Shown: one piece after another, positions 8,511-17,300 of the stretch | How positions within the stretch are numbered: the first letter of the stretch is position 1 | Layout of the letters: each line of letters opens with the position of its first letter | NCBI GenBank assembly: GCA_002354335.1 | Contig: DELI01000007.1 | Coordinates: 62,001-126,000, forward strand | Reading direction: 5' to 3' | Length of the DNA stretch: 64,000 bases | From: Sphingobacterium sp. UBA2700 | Lineage (GTDB): Bacteria > Bacteroidota > Bacteroidia > Sphingobacteriales > Sphingobacteriaceae | Made by a program: the position numbers and the translations under genes | Notes under the pieces: generated by a model | Database searches by the model: none | Seen by the model: only the letters and a program-made list of their open reading frames with translations | Told to the model about the DNA's origin: nothing

Positions 8511-11500
8511 TTAAAAACTGAAGTTTGCTCCAAACGAGAACGAGCGGAACATAGGATAAGCGCTAGGTCCGGCGAGTTCAGGGTCAGAAATCTTAATCAT
8601 TTTGGTTAATGTCCATAAATTGCTTCCCGTGAAGAATACGCGAATTCTATCCGAACTAATCTTCTGTGTCAACTCTTGTGGAAGTGTATATCCCAAGGTC
8701 AATTGCTTCAGGCGTAGGTAGGCAGCGTTTTGCAAATAGCGCGTTTGTACGGTTGTAATATCGGCTGCCCCAGCAATTATGGGTCTAGGAAAGAAAGCGT
8801 CGGGGTTTTCTGGAGACCAATAATCCATAGCAACTTTCGGGATACCAACCCACTCATTCGAATACTGAGTCAGATAATATAAGTTGGAGATTACCAGGTC
8901 ACGTTTTCCAACGCCTTGGAAAAAAATATCCATATCGAATCCTTTCCAAGCTAGATTCGTTCTCAAACCGAAACTATAACGAGGCGTATTGTTCCCGATG
9001 ATGCTCATATCGCCAGGGTTGCTTAGTGTTTGTGCGCCCCTTGTGATCTTGCCATCACCGTTGATATCCACCATCCATAAATCGCCGGCTTGTCTTTTTC
9101 TGCCGTTGATATTACTCTGGTCTAGTGCAAGAGCTTCTGCGTCAGTTTGGAAGAGTCCTCCGGTTGTTAATCCCCAGATATTTCCCATGTCAGCACCTTC
9201 ATAATAATCAGAAATTAATCCGCTAGGGTTACTGAATCTGGTAATCTTGGCAAGATAGTCGGATAGAATTCCTGTAAATCCATATCTGAAATCGCCTACC
9301 TGATCGTTCCAGTTGAGGGTCAAATCAAATCCTTTCGTTCTCAGGTCTGCAGCGTTCGCCTGCGGTTCTGTGACGGCTAATACTGCAGGAAGCGTTTGCG
9401 ACTTTGTCAACATGTTTTTCGTATCGCGGGTATAGAAATCGAAAGAGCCGTTCAGTCGGTTATCTAAGAAACCGAAGTCTACGCCGAAGTTTTTCTGGGT
9501 CACCGTTTCCCAAGTCAAGGTCGAACTCACTAAGCCCGGTGCATACACCGACATCGGACGGTCACCATTGATTAGGTAGTTTACTTCGGCTGCGGTCATA
9601 GTCGCGATATAAGGGTAGTACAGGTCGATATTTTGATTTCCTAAGTTACCGTAGGAAGCGCGGAATTTCAGTTGATTTATGGTTTTCTTAATCGGTTCAA
9701 AAAATGGCTCATTATCCACACGCCATCCGACTGAAACCGAAGGGAAGAATGCAAACCTGTCGCGTTGAGCAAATTTGGAGGTGCCATCGTAGCGGCCATT
9801 GAATTCGACCAAATAACGGTCAGCATAGCTATAATTTATACGAGAAAATGCGCCCCGGATAGCATATTCGTTGATCCCATCGTAGGCAAATCGGTCCCCA
9901 GAAGCTAAATTGATATAAGGAACCTCGTTAATGATCAGATTTCTACGTTCGGCACTTACGGAATTATATTGTGCATGCTCTTGGTTAAATCCTAGCATCG
10001 CCTTGAAATAGTGTTTCTCGGCAAAAGTTTTGGTATAATCTGCGTATGCATTGAACACATAATAGCGATCGTCATAATTCGTACGGCTTACTCGATTTGG
10101 ATTACTTCCGCCGTAATAACCCATTACCTCACCAGCGACATTATAGAATGGCTGTTTTGCAAGATAGGACATCTCTTTAGTAGCTTTATTGTTGAACGAG
10201 TAGTCTACATTGATGCTCACCTCTTTTACAGGTGTTAGCTTGACCAAACCGGTCATCCACATATCGTTTACATGACGGGTTTGATAACCGCCTTCGCTTA
10301 ACATTTGCGCCGGATTGAAGATAGAGCCCTCATGCCCCCAATTGCCGTTTGGATCCCTTACAGGCTGTGTGGAATAGACGTTGGTTTGATAAATGGTGCC
10401 GTCTTCCGGAAAGGAGTTTCTGAATTGCGGATCGTTGGGTGGAAAATGTTTATTCCCGTTGTTGATACTTACTTTCGTCCCAACGGTTATCCATTCTTTG
10501 ATATGATAGTTTAAGTTGGTCATAAAGTTATAGCGCTTGTAGTACTCATCAAACAAATCCTTGTTGGCAAGACCGTCCTGCTTTATGAAAGAGAACGAAG
10601 AGTAATAGTCGAACTTCTCTGAACCACCCGTGATGCTTGCGGTATGCTGTTGCATTGGATAGCTTTTATTCATCAGTACATCTTCCCAGTTGGTATTCGC
10701 TACTCCTCTCCACTCATCTTTCGAGCTTGGATGCACAAAAGAATTGGGTTTTGACGGATCATTATAATGGGCCATCATGGCTTCCATCGTCAAATCATCA
10801 AAATAGTTTCTCCCATTGACCCGCATTGACGCCTCATTCATGTAAGCGATGCGATCTTTGGTGTCGATAAAGTCGATCTTGCTTATTGGGCTATTGGAAG
10901 AGAATAAGGTAGAAAAGCTGATTACTGGTTTATCTTTTTTACCGGATTTAGTGGTGATTAGGATAACCCCATAGGCAGCGCGAGCTCCGTAGATTGCTGC
11001 CGAGGCTGCATCTTTTAAAATCGTCACGCTCTCGATATCCGAAGGACTGATCAGGTTCGGATCCATCGGCACGCCGTTAACTAGAATTAATGGACCTCCG
11101 CCATTGATGGATGTATTACCACGTACATTAAAGGTGGAACCCTTTCCTGGTGCACCGCTCCCTTGCGTAACGTTTAGGTTAGGGGCTGTTCCCTGTAATC
11201 CCTGCCCCAAGGTAGTAATCGGGCGGCTTTCCAGTACCTCCGAAGTAACCGTTGAAACGGCACCAGTAAGATTTTCCTTCTTCTGCGTACCATATCCGAT
11301 CACCACCACATCGCCAATGGAAGTCACATCCGATTGTAGCGTCACATCCGTAACACCACTACCTCCGATAGCAATTTCCTGTGTGATATAGCCTACGGTG
11401 CTGAAAACAAGCGTGTTTGCTTCATTATTGGCTTGTAGACTGTACTGACCGTCTGCATTGGTCGATGTCGCTGCGGTTGAACCCTTCACTTTCACACTCA

Positions 11501-11741
11501 CCCCTTCGAGTGGAACACCGTCGGCATTTCGCACCGTCCCTGATAATGTTCGTTGTTGATTGATGTTGCTGTGCGCAACATGTGTTCTTTTGAGCGACTT
11601 GCCCTTGATCAAGGACAAGTTAGAATCGCGGTCGCTCTCGGAATAGGCCGATAGGCTCCCGGTACACATAATCAGCCCTGCGCTGATAAAGAATACTCGT
11701 AGGATTCGCGATAGTTGCTCTTGGCTGCTAATCTGTTCCAT
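8511..11741 (-). CDS. SusC/RagA-family TonB-linked outer-membrane transporter
   Basis: About 1076 residues. An N-terminal hydrophobic signal (VFFISAGLIMCTGSLSA) is followed by a carboxypeptidase-D-like regulatory domain (SGTVRNADGVPLEGVSVKVKG), the SusC-type motif DVVVIGYGTQKKENLTGAVS, a plug domain (VRGNTSINGGGPLILVNGVPM; SVTILKDAASAAIYGARAAYG) and a beta-barrel ending FRSFSFGANFSF. The ATG at 11741 is preferred; an in-frame ATG at 11777 would only lengthen the n-region. It imports a substrate across the outer membrane using TonB energy. It is transcribed divergently from gntR, with HutC-type palindromes between them, so control by that regulator is likely. The substrate is unknown. Confidence 0.92.
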   Translation of the reverse strand: MEQISSQEQLSRILRVFFISAGLIMCTGSLSAYSESDRDSNLSLIKGKSLKRTHVAHSNINQQRTLSGTVRNADGVPLEGVSVKVKGSTAATSTNADGQYSLQANNEANTLVFSTVGYITQEIAIGGSGVTDVTLQSDVTSIGDVVVIGYGTQKKENLTGAVSTVTSEVLESRPITTLGQGLQGTAPNLNVTQGSGAPGKGSTFNVRGNTSINGGGPLILVNGVPMDPNLISPSDIESVTILKDAASAAIYGARAAYGVILITTKSGKKDKPVISFSTLFSSNSPISKIDFIDTKDRIAYMNEASMRVNGRNYFDDLTMEAMMAHYNDPSKPNSFVHPSSKDEWRGVANTNWEDVLMNKSYPMQQHTASITGGSEKFDYYSSFSFIKQDGLANKDLFDEYYKRYNFMTNLNYHIKEWITVGTKVSINNGNKHFPPNDPQFRNSFPEDGTIYQTNVYSTQPVRDPNGNWGHEGSIFNPAQMLSEGGYQTRHVNDMWMTGLVKLTPVKEVSINVDYSFNNKATKEMSYLAKQPFYNVAGEVMGYYGGSNPNRVSRTNYDDRYYVFNAYADYTKTFAEKHYFKAMLGFNQEHAQYNSVSAERRNLIINEVPYINLASGDRFAYDGINEYAIRGAFSRINYSYADRYLVEFNGRYDGTSKFAQRDRFAFFPSVSVGWRVDNEPFFEPIKKTINQLKFRASYGNLGNQNIDLYYPYIATMTAAEVNYLINGDRPMSVYAPGLVSSTLTWETVTQKNFGVDFGFLDNRLNGSFDFYTRDTKNMLTKSQTLPAVLAVTEPQANAADLRTKGFDLTLNWNDQVGDFRYGFTGILSDYLAKITRFSNPSGLISDYYEGADMGNIWGLTTGGLFQTDAEALALDQSNINGRKRQAGDLWMVDINGDGKITRGAQTLSNPGDMSIIGNNTPRYSFGLRTNLAWKGFDMDIFFQGVGKRDLVISNLYYLTQYSNEWVGIPKVAMDYWSPENPDAFFPRPIIAGAADITTVQTRYLQNAAYLRLKQLTLGYTLPQELTQKISSDRIRVFFTGSNLWTLTKMIKISDPELAGPSAYPMFRSFSFGANFSF

Positions 11742-12060
11742 ATACATTGATTGAATTAAACTTGACTCTGACCCCATTGCCCGAATCGCCAGGCATCGGG
11801 GTATAGCGAATATTTGTACACAAGAATTCCAGGGCCCTATTTTTCGCTATTATTTTAGGGCAGGTACTAGGTAATCGTTTAAGTCGTTGTTCAATGAATC
11901 CAAATGTATCGAACGCACGGTTTAGGGATCTTTCAAGCTAAACATTTGGATGCATCATCTAAGTTTCAGCATGTATGGAGAAGGATTTTTACAATAGTCA
12001 TTGCTATTGTCTTCTCATAATTTTCGGTATTAAGTTTATCCGTTGATATAATTAGTTGAA

Positions 12061-12090
12061 CAAATATATAAAAATACTTGTATATACAAG
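12061..12090 (-). promoter_or_regulatory. Candidate susC promoter with overlapping GntR operator
   Basis: CAAATATA at 12061-12068 reads TATATTTG on the minus strand, matching the Bacteroidota -7 box TAnnTTTG. Eighteen bases upstream is a TTG inside the perfect 14-bp palindrome CTTGTATATACAAG (12077-12090), whose core GTATATAC fits the HutC-subfamily operator GTnTAnAC. A regulator bound there would cover the -33 element, which predicts repression relieved by a ligand. Confidence 0.6.
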
Positions 12091-12190
12091 AAATAAAATA
12101 TAAAAAGTTTAATTAAGTTGTTCGATTGACTGTAAATTGCTGTTTATCTATTGTTTAAGGCGCGATTTATTTTTTTTAACAAATTTTATA

Positions 12191-12202
12191 TGTCTATACA
12201 AG
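12191..12202. promoter_or_regulatory. Half-conserved HutC-type operator candidate
   Basis: TGTCTATACAAG contains the core GTCTATAC (12192-12199) with only the right arm ACAAG matching the consensus seen at 12077. It lies between the susC and gntR starts. Confidence 0.4.
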
Positions 12203-12274
12203 TAATTAAAGTGGTTGATAGCATATGGCATTCACAACTTTTTGAGCAGATAGTCAACCAATTGCGAATTTTGA

Positions 12275-12288
12275 CCTGTATATACAAG
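12275..12288. promoter_or_regulatory. HutC-type operator candidate upstream of gntR
   Basis: CCTGTATATACAAG differs from the perfect palindrome at 12077 by one base and has core GTATATAC (12278-12285). It lies about 60 bp before the gntR ATG, a position that suits autoregulation. Confidence 0.55.
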
Positions 12289-12346
12289 AAAAGGCTTGAA
12301 AAATACTCATTGTTGAGTATATTTGTCTTTACTAAATATAGAGCTT

Positions 12347-13063
12347 ATGCAAAGATCGTCGGGAACCCCTCTCTACAAGAAAGTATTCGAAGAGTTAAAA
12401 AGCCAGATCGATTCTGGGCTATACAAAATGGGTGATTTATTGCCATCGGAGAACGAGCTTTGTAAACTTTATTTTACCACGCGCCCTACCGTACGCCAAG
12501 CGCTCAACGACCTTAGTAACCTAGGTTATATTGTCAGACAGCATGGGAAGGGCAGCATCGTCTCTGAACCGAAGAATGGTCTAGGGATTTTATCGCTTAA
12601 AGGGTCTACAGCCGGCGTTGGAAAGCATAACCTAAAAACAGCCATCATTACGAAACCTATTAAGCAGACCTGGCCTGATTCCTTTGAATTTGAACTAACC
12701 CCAGAGGAGAAAGAAGCGGGTTCCATTTACCTTTCGCGCCTGCGTTATGTTGATGGCTTGCCAACCCTATTCGAAGAGACTTATATCTCAAACATAGATT
12801 TACCCCGTTTTACGCTCCATAATTTGGAAAAAAACTCGCTCTTTGAGACATTAAAGAATTATCATGATGTGGAGGTAAAGGAGGGCGAACAAAAAATATG
12901 GGCGATTGAGGCATCGAAAGATTTGGCGGAAATGTTCAATATCAAAACGAAAAAACCCGTTTTGCATATGAAACGTCGATTAAAAACCAATAAGAAAAAC
13001 CTGTTCATCTATTCTTTTCTTTATTGTAATACACAGGATTTCTTTATTCAGGATTATTTTTAG
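12347..13063 (+). CDS. GntR-family (HutC/UTRA) transcriptional regulator
   Basis: The ATG at 12347 (MQRSSGTPLYKKVFEELKS) is preferred over an in-frame TTG 24 bp earlier. The N-terminal winged helix (residues about 7-70) shows the GntR signature: SGLYKMGDLLPSENELCKLY, then TTRPTVRQALNDLSNLGYIV and RQHGKGSIV. Residues about 85-238 form a UTRA ligand-binding domain (SRLRYVDGLPTLFEETYI). Members of this subfamily sense sugars, amino sugars or related metabolites and bind GTnTAnAC palindromes. Such palindromes lie directly upstream and again before the ceramidase-like gene at 5122. This is the likely local regulator of the minus-strand locus. Confidence 0.9.
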   Translation: MQRSSGTPLYKKVFEELKSQIDSGLYKMGDLLPSENELCKLYFTTRPTVRQALNDLSNLGYIVRQHGKGSIVSEPKNGLGILSLKGSTAGVGKHNLKTAIITKPIKQTWPDSFEFELTPEEKEAGSIYLSRLRYVDGLPTLFEETYISNIDLPRFTLHNLEKNSLFETLKNYHDVEVKEGEQKIWAIEASKDLAEMFNIKTKKPVLHMKRRLKTNKKNLFIYSFLYCNTQDFFIQDYF

Positions 13064-13169
13064 GTAGTTGCTGAATACAGCTCTTCTTTCTGAAATTAAC
13101 TAATTTCAATAAATCTCATCTTTTTTCGGGACAAACTTTCCGGCTGCTCGTCTTATTAATAAATCGCTT

Positions 13170-13532
13170 ATGAGGAGAGTCTTTTCATTATTGTTGTTAT
13201 TGATGGCTGCACTATGTTCAGTGTATGCGCAGGACTATGTAGATGAAGAGGCCTTATTCATGAAGATTGTACGTCAGGTACGCGCAAAGGATTTTGATTT
13301 GAAATCTTTAGACGGATTTAACCGGACGGCATTTATCAACCGAGAAAATAAGCTGGTAAGTATCAAGACGAAACCCGCCGAAACCAAGACCTTGACGCGT
13401 TCTGAACTATTTAAGAAAAATAAACCCCATGTATATCGTTTTATCCGAGTTTTCCGCAATGCGGAAAGCGGTGCTTTAATGATAGAGAATGTTGCAACGG
13501 CATTTCGCAGCCTTCAGTTTTCCGATCCATAG
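13170..13532 (+). CDS. Small secreted protein of unknown function
   Basis: 120 residues with a clear signal peptide (MRRVFSLLLLLMAALCSVYAQ). The mature part is about 100 residues, basic and without Cys pairs or a motif I recognise. It stands alone between gntR and the next SusC, 107 bp after the gntR stop and about 260 bp before susC. It is not obviously part of either. A short hairpin (TGAAATTA/TAATTTCA) precedes it. It is kept as a gene because of the good signal peptide and the lack of a competing frame. Confidence 0.6.
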   Translation: MRRVFSLLLLLMAALCSVYAQDYVDEEALFMKIVRQVRAKDFDLKSLDGFNRTAFINRENKLVSIKTKPAETKTLTRSELFKKNKPHVYRFIRVFRNAESGALMIENVATAFRSLQFSDP

Positions 13533-13738
13533 CCCTTCTTCTATAAGCTGTTATTTCCTCAAAAATCAACTGTCAGGACAGTTCAGGATGGTTTAATAAT
13601 GAATATGAAAGATGAAGTAAAAAAATATTAACAACATGTTAAAAATCAATGTTTTAAATATTGATATAGAAAGATAAGTAAGTTTTGTAATTATAAAACC
13701 CTGCAAATTGTGGTTATTATTTCGCGCTGTTCTTCAGG

Positions 13739-13746
13739 TATATTTG
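13739..13746 (+). promoter_or_regulatory. Candidate -7 box for the second SusC gene
   Basis: TATATTTG matches the Bacteroidota TAnnTTTG box exactly and lies 45 bp before the ATG at 13791, giving a leader of about 35-40 nt. No good -33 TTTG was found at the usual spacing. Confidence 0.45.
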
Positions 13747-13790
13747 AATAGAGAAGACCACTTTTATTCACTAACCAAAATCTATTAACT

Positions 13791-16700
13791 ATGGAAAGAA
13801 GATTACGTTTCATTTTGATGCTGGTTATCCCGTTATTAACTATGGCGTTCGCACAGGCGCAGCAGCGGACATACTCCGGTGTAGTTAGGGATACAGAAGG
13901 AAAGCCAATCGTTGGCGCCAGTATCGTTGTGGTGGGGACCGCTGTAGGGACCTCATCTTCGGAAACTGGACAGTACAGTATCCAGGCGAATCAGGGAAGT
14001 AGGATCAGCTACTCACTTGTTGGCAAGGAGTCCGCGACAATAACCACGACCAGTAATACAACAATCAATGTGACCCTGAGTGATGCAAATCAGGAAATTG
14101 AAGACGTCGTTGTAATTGCTTATGGTACGGCAAAGAAGAAGGATTTGACGGGAGCAATCAGCACTGTTGATTCAAAGGTGCTTGGTGCGCAGGCGAACTC
14201 AACGCTGACCAAAGCCTTGGAAGGCGCTGTTCCGGGTATTCAAGTCTCCTCTGTCGATGGGCAGCCGGGGGTCGATATGGGCGTTCGTGTTCGTGGTATT
14301 GGATCCTCCAGTCAGAACAACTCGAATGCGCTTATCGTTATCGATGGTGTTCCTGTGACGGCGGGTTTCAATCCCCTATCGACGATGAATCCTAAGGATA
14401 TCGAATCCGTGACGATTCTGAAGGATGCTGCATCAACGGCGCTATGGGGCTCCAGAGGAGCAAATGGTGTCATCATGGTTACTTCAAAAAAAGGCGCTCG
14501 AGGCGGAACAAAGATAGACTTCGACACTAAATTAGGAGCAAACATGATTGCTAACAACCAACCAAAACTTATTCGCGGTGTCGAAGACAACTATGAAATG
14601 ATGTGGGAAAGCATCTATAACTCGGTTCGGTACGGTAGCACGGAGAAATACAAAACCAACTTCAGCAATCCGAACATGTCGCATGAAGAAGCAGCCTTGT
14701 TTGCAAGTCAGCATTTATTCAACTATACCGGAAGCAAGACTAATTTCGCAGGCCCTAATGGCTTGTCGAACTGGATGTATTACCGTGTTCCCGGAGCAAG
14801 GTATGTTTCTACCGGTACAGGAGACACCCGATCGGCGACCATGCTGGACAACTACTTGATTGATCCGGCAACAGGAAAGATCAATAAAGATGCTGTAAAG
14901 CTGTATGATGTGGATGATTGGAGAGATATCGCATACAGAGATCGCTTTCGCCAAGAGTATACCGTATCGGCGAGCGGAGGAACAGAGAAGACGGATTATT
15001 TTATCTCTACCGGTTTCTTATCCGATCCTTCCTATATCGCTAACTCTAACTTCAAGCGTTATAACGTGCGTTCGAATGTAAACTCTCAGATTACCGAATG
15101 GTTGAAAGCAGGTATAAATGCGACCTACTCGAACCGTTCTACTCGTTTACAGAATGGTCGTTTCAGTTCGCGTAATCCGGGCGCTGCCGTTCAGAACGTG
15201 TTCCGTTGGACAGATGGGTATCGTCCATTAGCGTCCATTTATGAGCGCGATGAAAATGGGAATATGGTCTATGACGCAAGCGGCAACCCACAGGTAGTTC
15301 GCTTGGTAGGCCAGCAGTATTCGCCACTAGGGGTTGTAACCCCAAAGGCGGGAGGATCTACATCAATGGGCTACGACTTAGAATATCAGATGGAGAACTC
15401 CCAATCTGAATATGTATCCAACGATATTTCTACCATCGGTTATTTACAGGCAAAGTTCTGGAATGACTTCACATTCAATGTGCAGATGGCGGTAAACCAA
15501 TCTTACCATATGCGTTATGTTTCCTTGCCGAAAGCGTGGGGAGAGTCTTCTAACGCTGAGCAGGGGATGATCGGTCGCTACCATACACAATACTTAGATC
15601 TCAACTCACAACAAACATTGAATTGGGGACATGATTATGGCAAGCACCATGTGGATGCCATGATTGGCCATGAGTTCACTTGGATGAAAACAGAGAACAT
15701 GAACTACAAAGCGTCGCTATCGCTTATCGACAATTTCACAGGTTCAGGAAACTACTTGTTCTTAAACAACGGAGGAACTTTCTCTGGTGTTGGCTTCGGC
15801 ACAAATAAGGAGGCCATGGAAGGTTACTTTGCTCGTGCAAATTATATATACGATAATAAATATATTGCTACAGGTTCCGTTCGTCGTGATGGCTCATCGA
15901 AGTTCCGCTATGACGAAGATCGTTGGGGCATATTCTGGAGCTTAGGCGGTGCATGGCGTATTTCCTCAGAGGCCTTTATGGAGCCGACGAAAGGATGGTT
16001 AAACGACTTAAAGCTTCGCGCAAGCTACGGTGTCATCGGTAACCAAAATGGTATTGGACGCTACGCAGGGTACCAAACCTGGAATTATGGTGCTTTGGGT
16101 TACACGACGCCGGGTTCTTATGCCCCGAGCGGATATACCCTGACCATGGGCGCGGCAGTAAACAGTTCCTTGACCTGGGAGAAAAAGAATACCATTGATG
16201 CAGGTCTCGACCTTAGCCTATTTAACCGTGTCAATGCAACCATAGACTGGTATAAAACCAATACAACGGATTTATTATTGGATGTTCCTGTTTCCTATGC
16301 CATGGCCGGACAATCCACCTTACTACAAAATGAAGGCGAGTTGGAGTCCAAAGGTTTGGAAGTCGATGTCAATGTTGATCTAATCAAACGCGATGACTTC
16401 AATTGGTCGGTCAACGTCAATACCGGACATTATAAAGTAAAGGTAGTAAAGATGCCAGAGACGATGATCAACCAGCAGGATGCACTGCACGATCACAAGT
16501 GGTGGTATGCTACGGCAGATGCCTGGGGAGCTGTAGGTAACACAGGTTCGGGTTCAGGAGCTGCATACAGACGTTGGATCGGTGGAGATTACTATAATGT
16601 AATCTTCGCGAAATATATGGGCGTGGATAAGGGTACAGGTCTACCGCTTTACGGAGCGCTAGTAACCGAAGGAAACCAAGGTAAATTCCCGAATGCGAAA

Positions 16701-17300
16701 GTTGGAGATGTTGTCTCGACGACAGATTATTCCGAAGCTTATATGTTTGACTATGGAGATGCTACGCCGGATTTAATAGGTGGTTTCGGAACTTCCGTAC
16801 GCTGGAAGAACTTTGATTTGGCAGCAAACTTCGCTTACCAATTAGGCGGCCTTTTCTTTAGTAATTTATACGGGAACTTTATCTACAACACTTCCGACAT
16901 CGGAAACCAAATGTTATCAGAAGATCTGCTGAACAATACATTTAATGAGTCCAATCAGGATGCCAAATTCCCGATGCTTATGGTGAACTCCCCGAATGCA
17001 AGTACAATTTATAGCAATGGTACGCGGGTTTCATCGGGAAATACCTATACGGATCTTTCGGTGTTCGATGCTTCTTACCTAAACATCAAGAATATCACGG
17101 TGGGCTATACGCTACCCGAGAAATGGGCAAGCAAAGCGAAGATGGCAAGCGTACGTGCCTATGTATCGTTAGACAATATGTGGGTATTTGCTAAAAGTGG
17201 TATAGATCCGCGCAATTCCATCGTCGGAGGATTAGATGTAGGCGCATATACTTATCCGATGATACGTTCAAGTTCATTTGGTATAAAAGTAACCTTTTAA
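13791..17300 (+). CDS. SusC/RagA-family TonB-linked outer-membrane transporter (orphan pair)
   Basis: 1169 residues. Signal peptide MERRLRFILMLVIPLLTMAFAQAQ, carboxypeptidase-like domain (YSGVVRDTEGKPIVGASIVV), linker DVVVIAYGTAKKKDLTGAIS, plug (VRVRGIGSSSQNN; TILKDAASTALWGSRGANG), and a barrel ending MIRSSSFGIKVTF. The stop overlaps the susD start by one base, so the pair is translationally coupled. No degradative enzyme, sigma factor or dedicated regulator adjoins it; the nearest plus-strand genes are gntR and a small secreted protein. The substrate cannot be inferred. Confidence 0.92.
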   Translation: MERRLRFILMLVIPLLTMAFAQAQQRTYSGVVRDTEGKPIVGASIVVVGTAVGTSSSETGQYSIQANQGSRISYSLVGKESATITTTSNTTINVTLSDANQEIEDVVVIAYGTAKKKDLTGAISTVDSKVLGAQANSTLTKALEGAVPGIQVSSVDGQPGVDMGVRVRGIGSSSQNNSNALIVIDGVPVTAGFNPLSTMNPKDIESVTILKDAASTALWGSRGANGVIMVTSKKGARGGTKIDFDTKLGANMIANNQPKLIRGVEDNYEMMWESIYNSVRYGSTEKYKTNFSNPNMSHEEAALFASQHLFNYTGSKTNFAGPNGLSNWMYYRVPGARYVSTGTGDTRSATMLDNYLIDPATGKINKDAVKLYDVDDWRDIAYRDRFRQEYTVSASGGTEKTDYFISTGFLSDPSYIANSNFKRYNVRSNVNSQITEWLKAGINATYSNRSTRLQNGRFSSRNPGAAVQNVFRWTDGYRPLASIYERDENGNMVYDASGNPQVVRLVGQQYSPLGVVTPKAGGSTSMGYDLEYQMENSQSEYVSNDISTIGYLQAKFWNDFTFNVQMAVNQSYHMRYVSLPKAWGESSNAEQGMIGRYHTQYLDLNSQQTLNWGHDYGKHHVDAMIGHEFTWMKTENMNYKASLSLIDNFTGSGNYLFLNNGGTFSGVGFGTNKEAMEGYFARANYIYDNKYIATGSVRRDGSSKFRYDEDRWGIFWSLGGAWRISSEAFMEPTKGWLNDLKLRASYGVIGNQNGIGRYAGYQTWNYGALGYTTPGSYAPSGYTLTMGAAVNSSLTWEKKNTIDAGLDLSLFNRVNATIDWYKTNTTDLLLDVPVSYAMAGQSTLLQNEGELESKGLEVDVNVDLIKRDDFNWSVNVNTGHYKVKVVKMPETMINQQDALHDHKWWYATADAWGAVGNTGSGSGAAYRRWIGGDYYNVIFAKYMGVDKGTGLPLYGALVTEGNQGKFPNAKVGDVVSTTDYSEAYMFDYGDATPDLIGGFGTSVRWKNFDLAANFAYQLGGLFFSNLYGNFIYNTSDIGNQMLSEDLLNNTFNESNQDAKFPMLMVNSPNASTIYSNGTRVSSGNTYTDLSVFDASYLNIKNITVGYTLPEKWASKAKMASVRAYVSLDNMWVFAKSGIDPRNSIVGGLDVGAYTYPMIRSSSFGIKVTF

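Larger units (their letters stand above)
11742..12346. other. Divergent regulatory region between susC and gntR
   Basis: This 605-bp gap has no convincing gene. It holds three GTnTAnAC-containing sites (12077, 12191, 12275) and a minus-strand TAnnTTTG box. The susC leader would then be about 300 nt long, which is unusual and leaves room for post-transcriptional control. Confidence 0.6.

Noticed and set aside
12151..12435. 94-codon plus-strand frame in front of and overlapping gntR
   Set aside because: It runs through the operator region and out of frame into gntR; no coding character.
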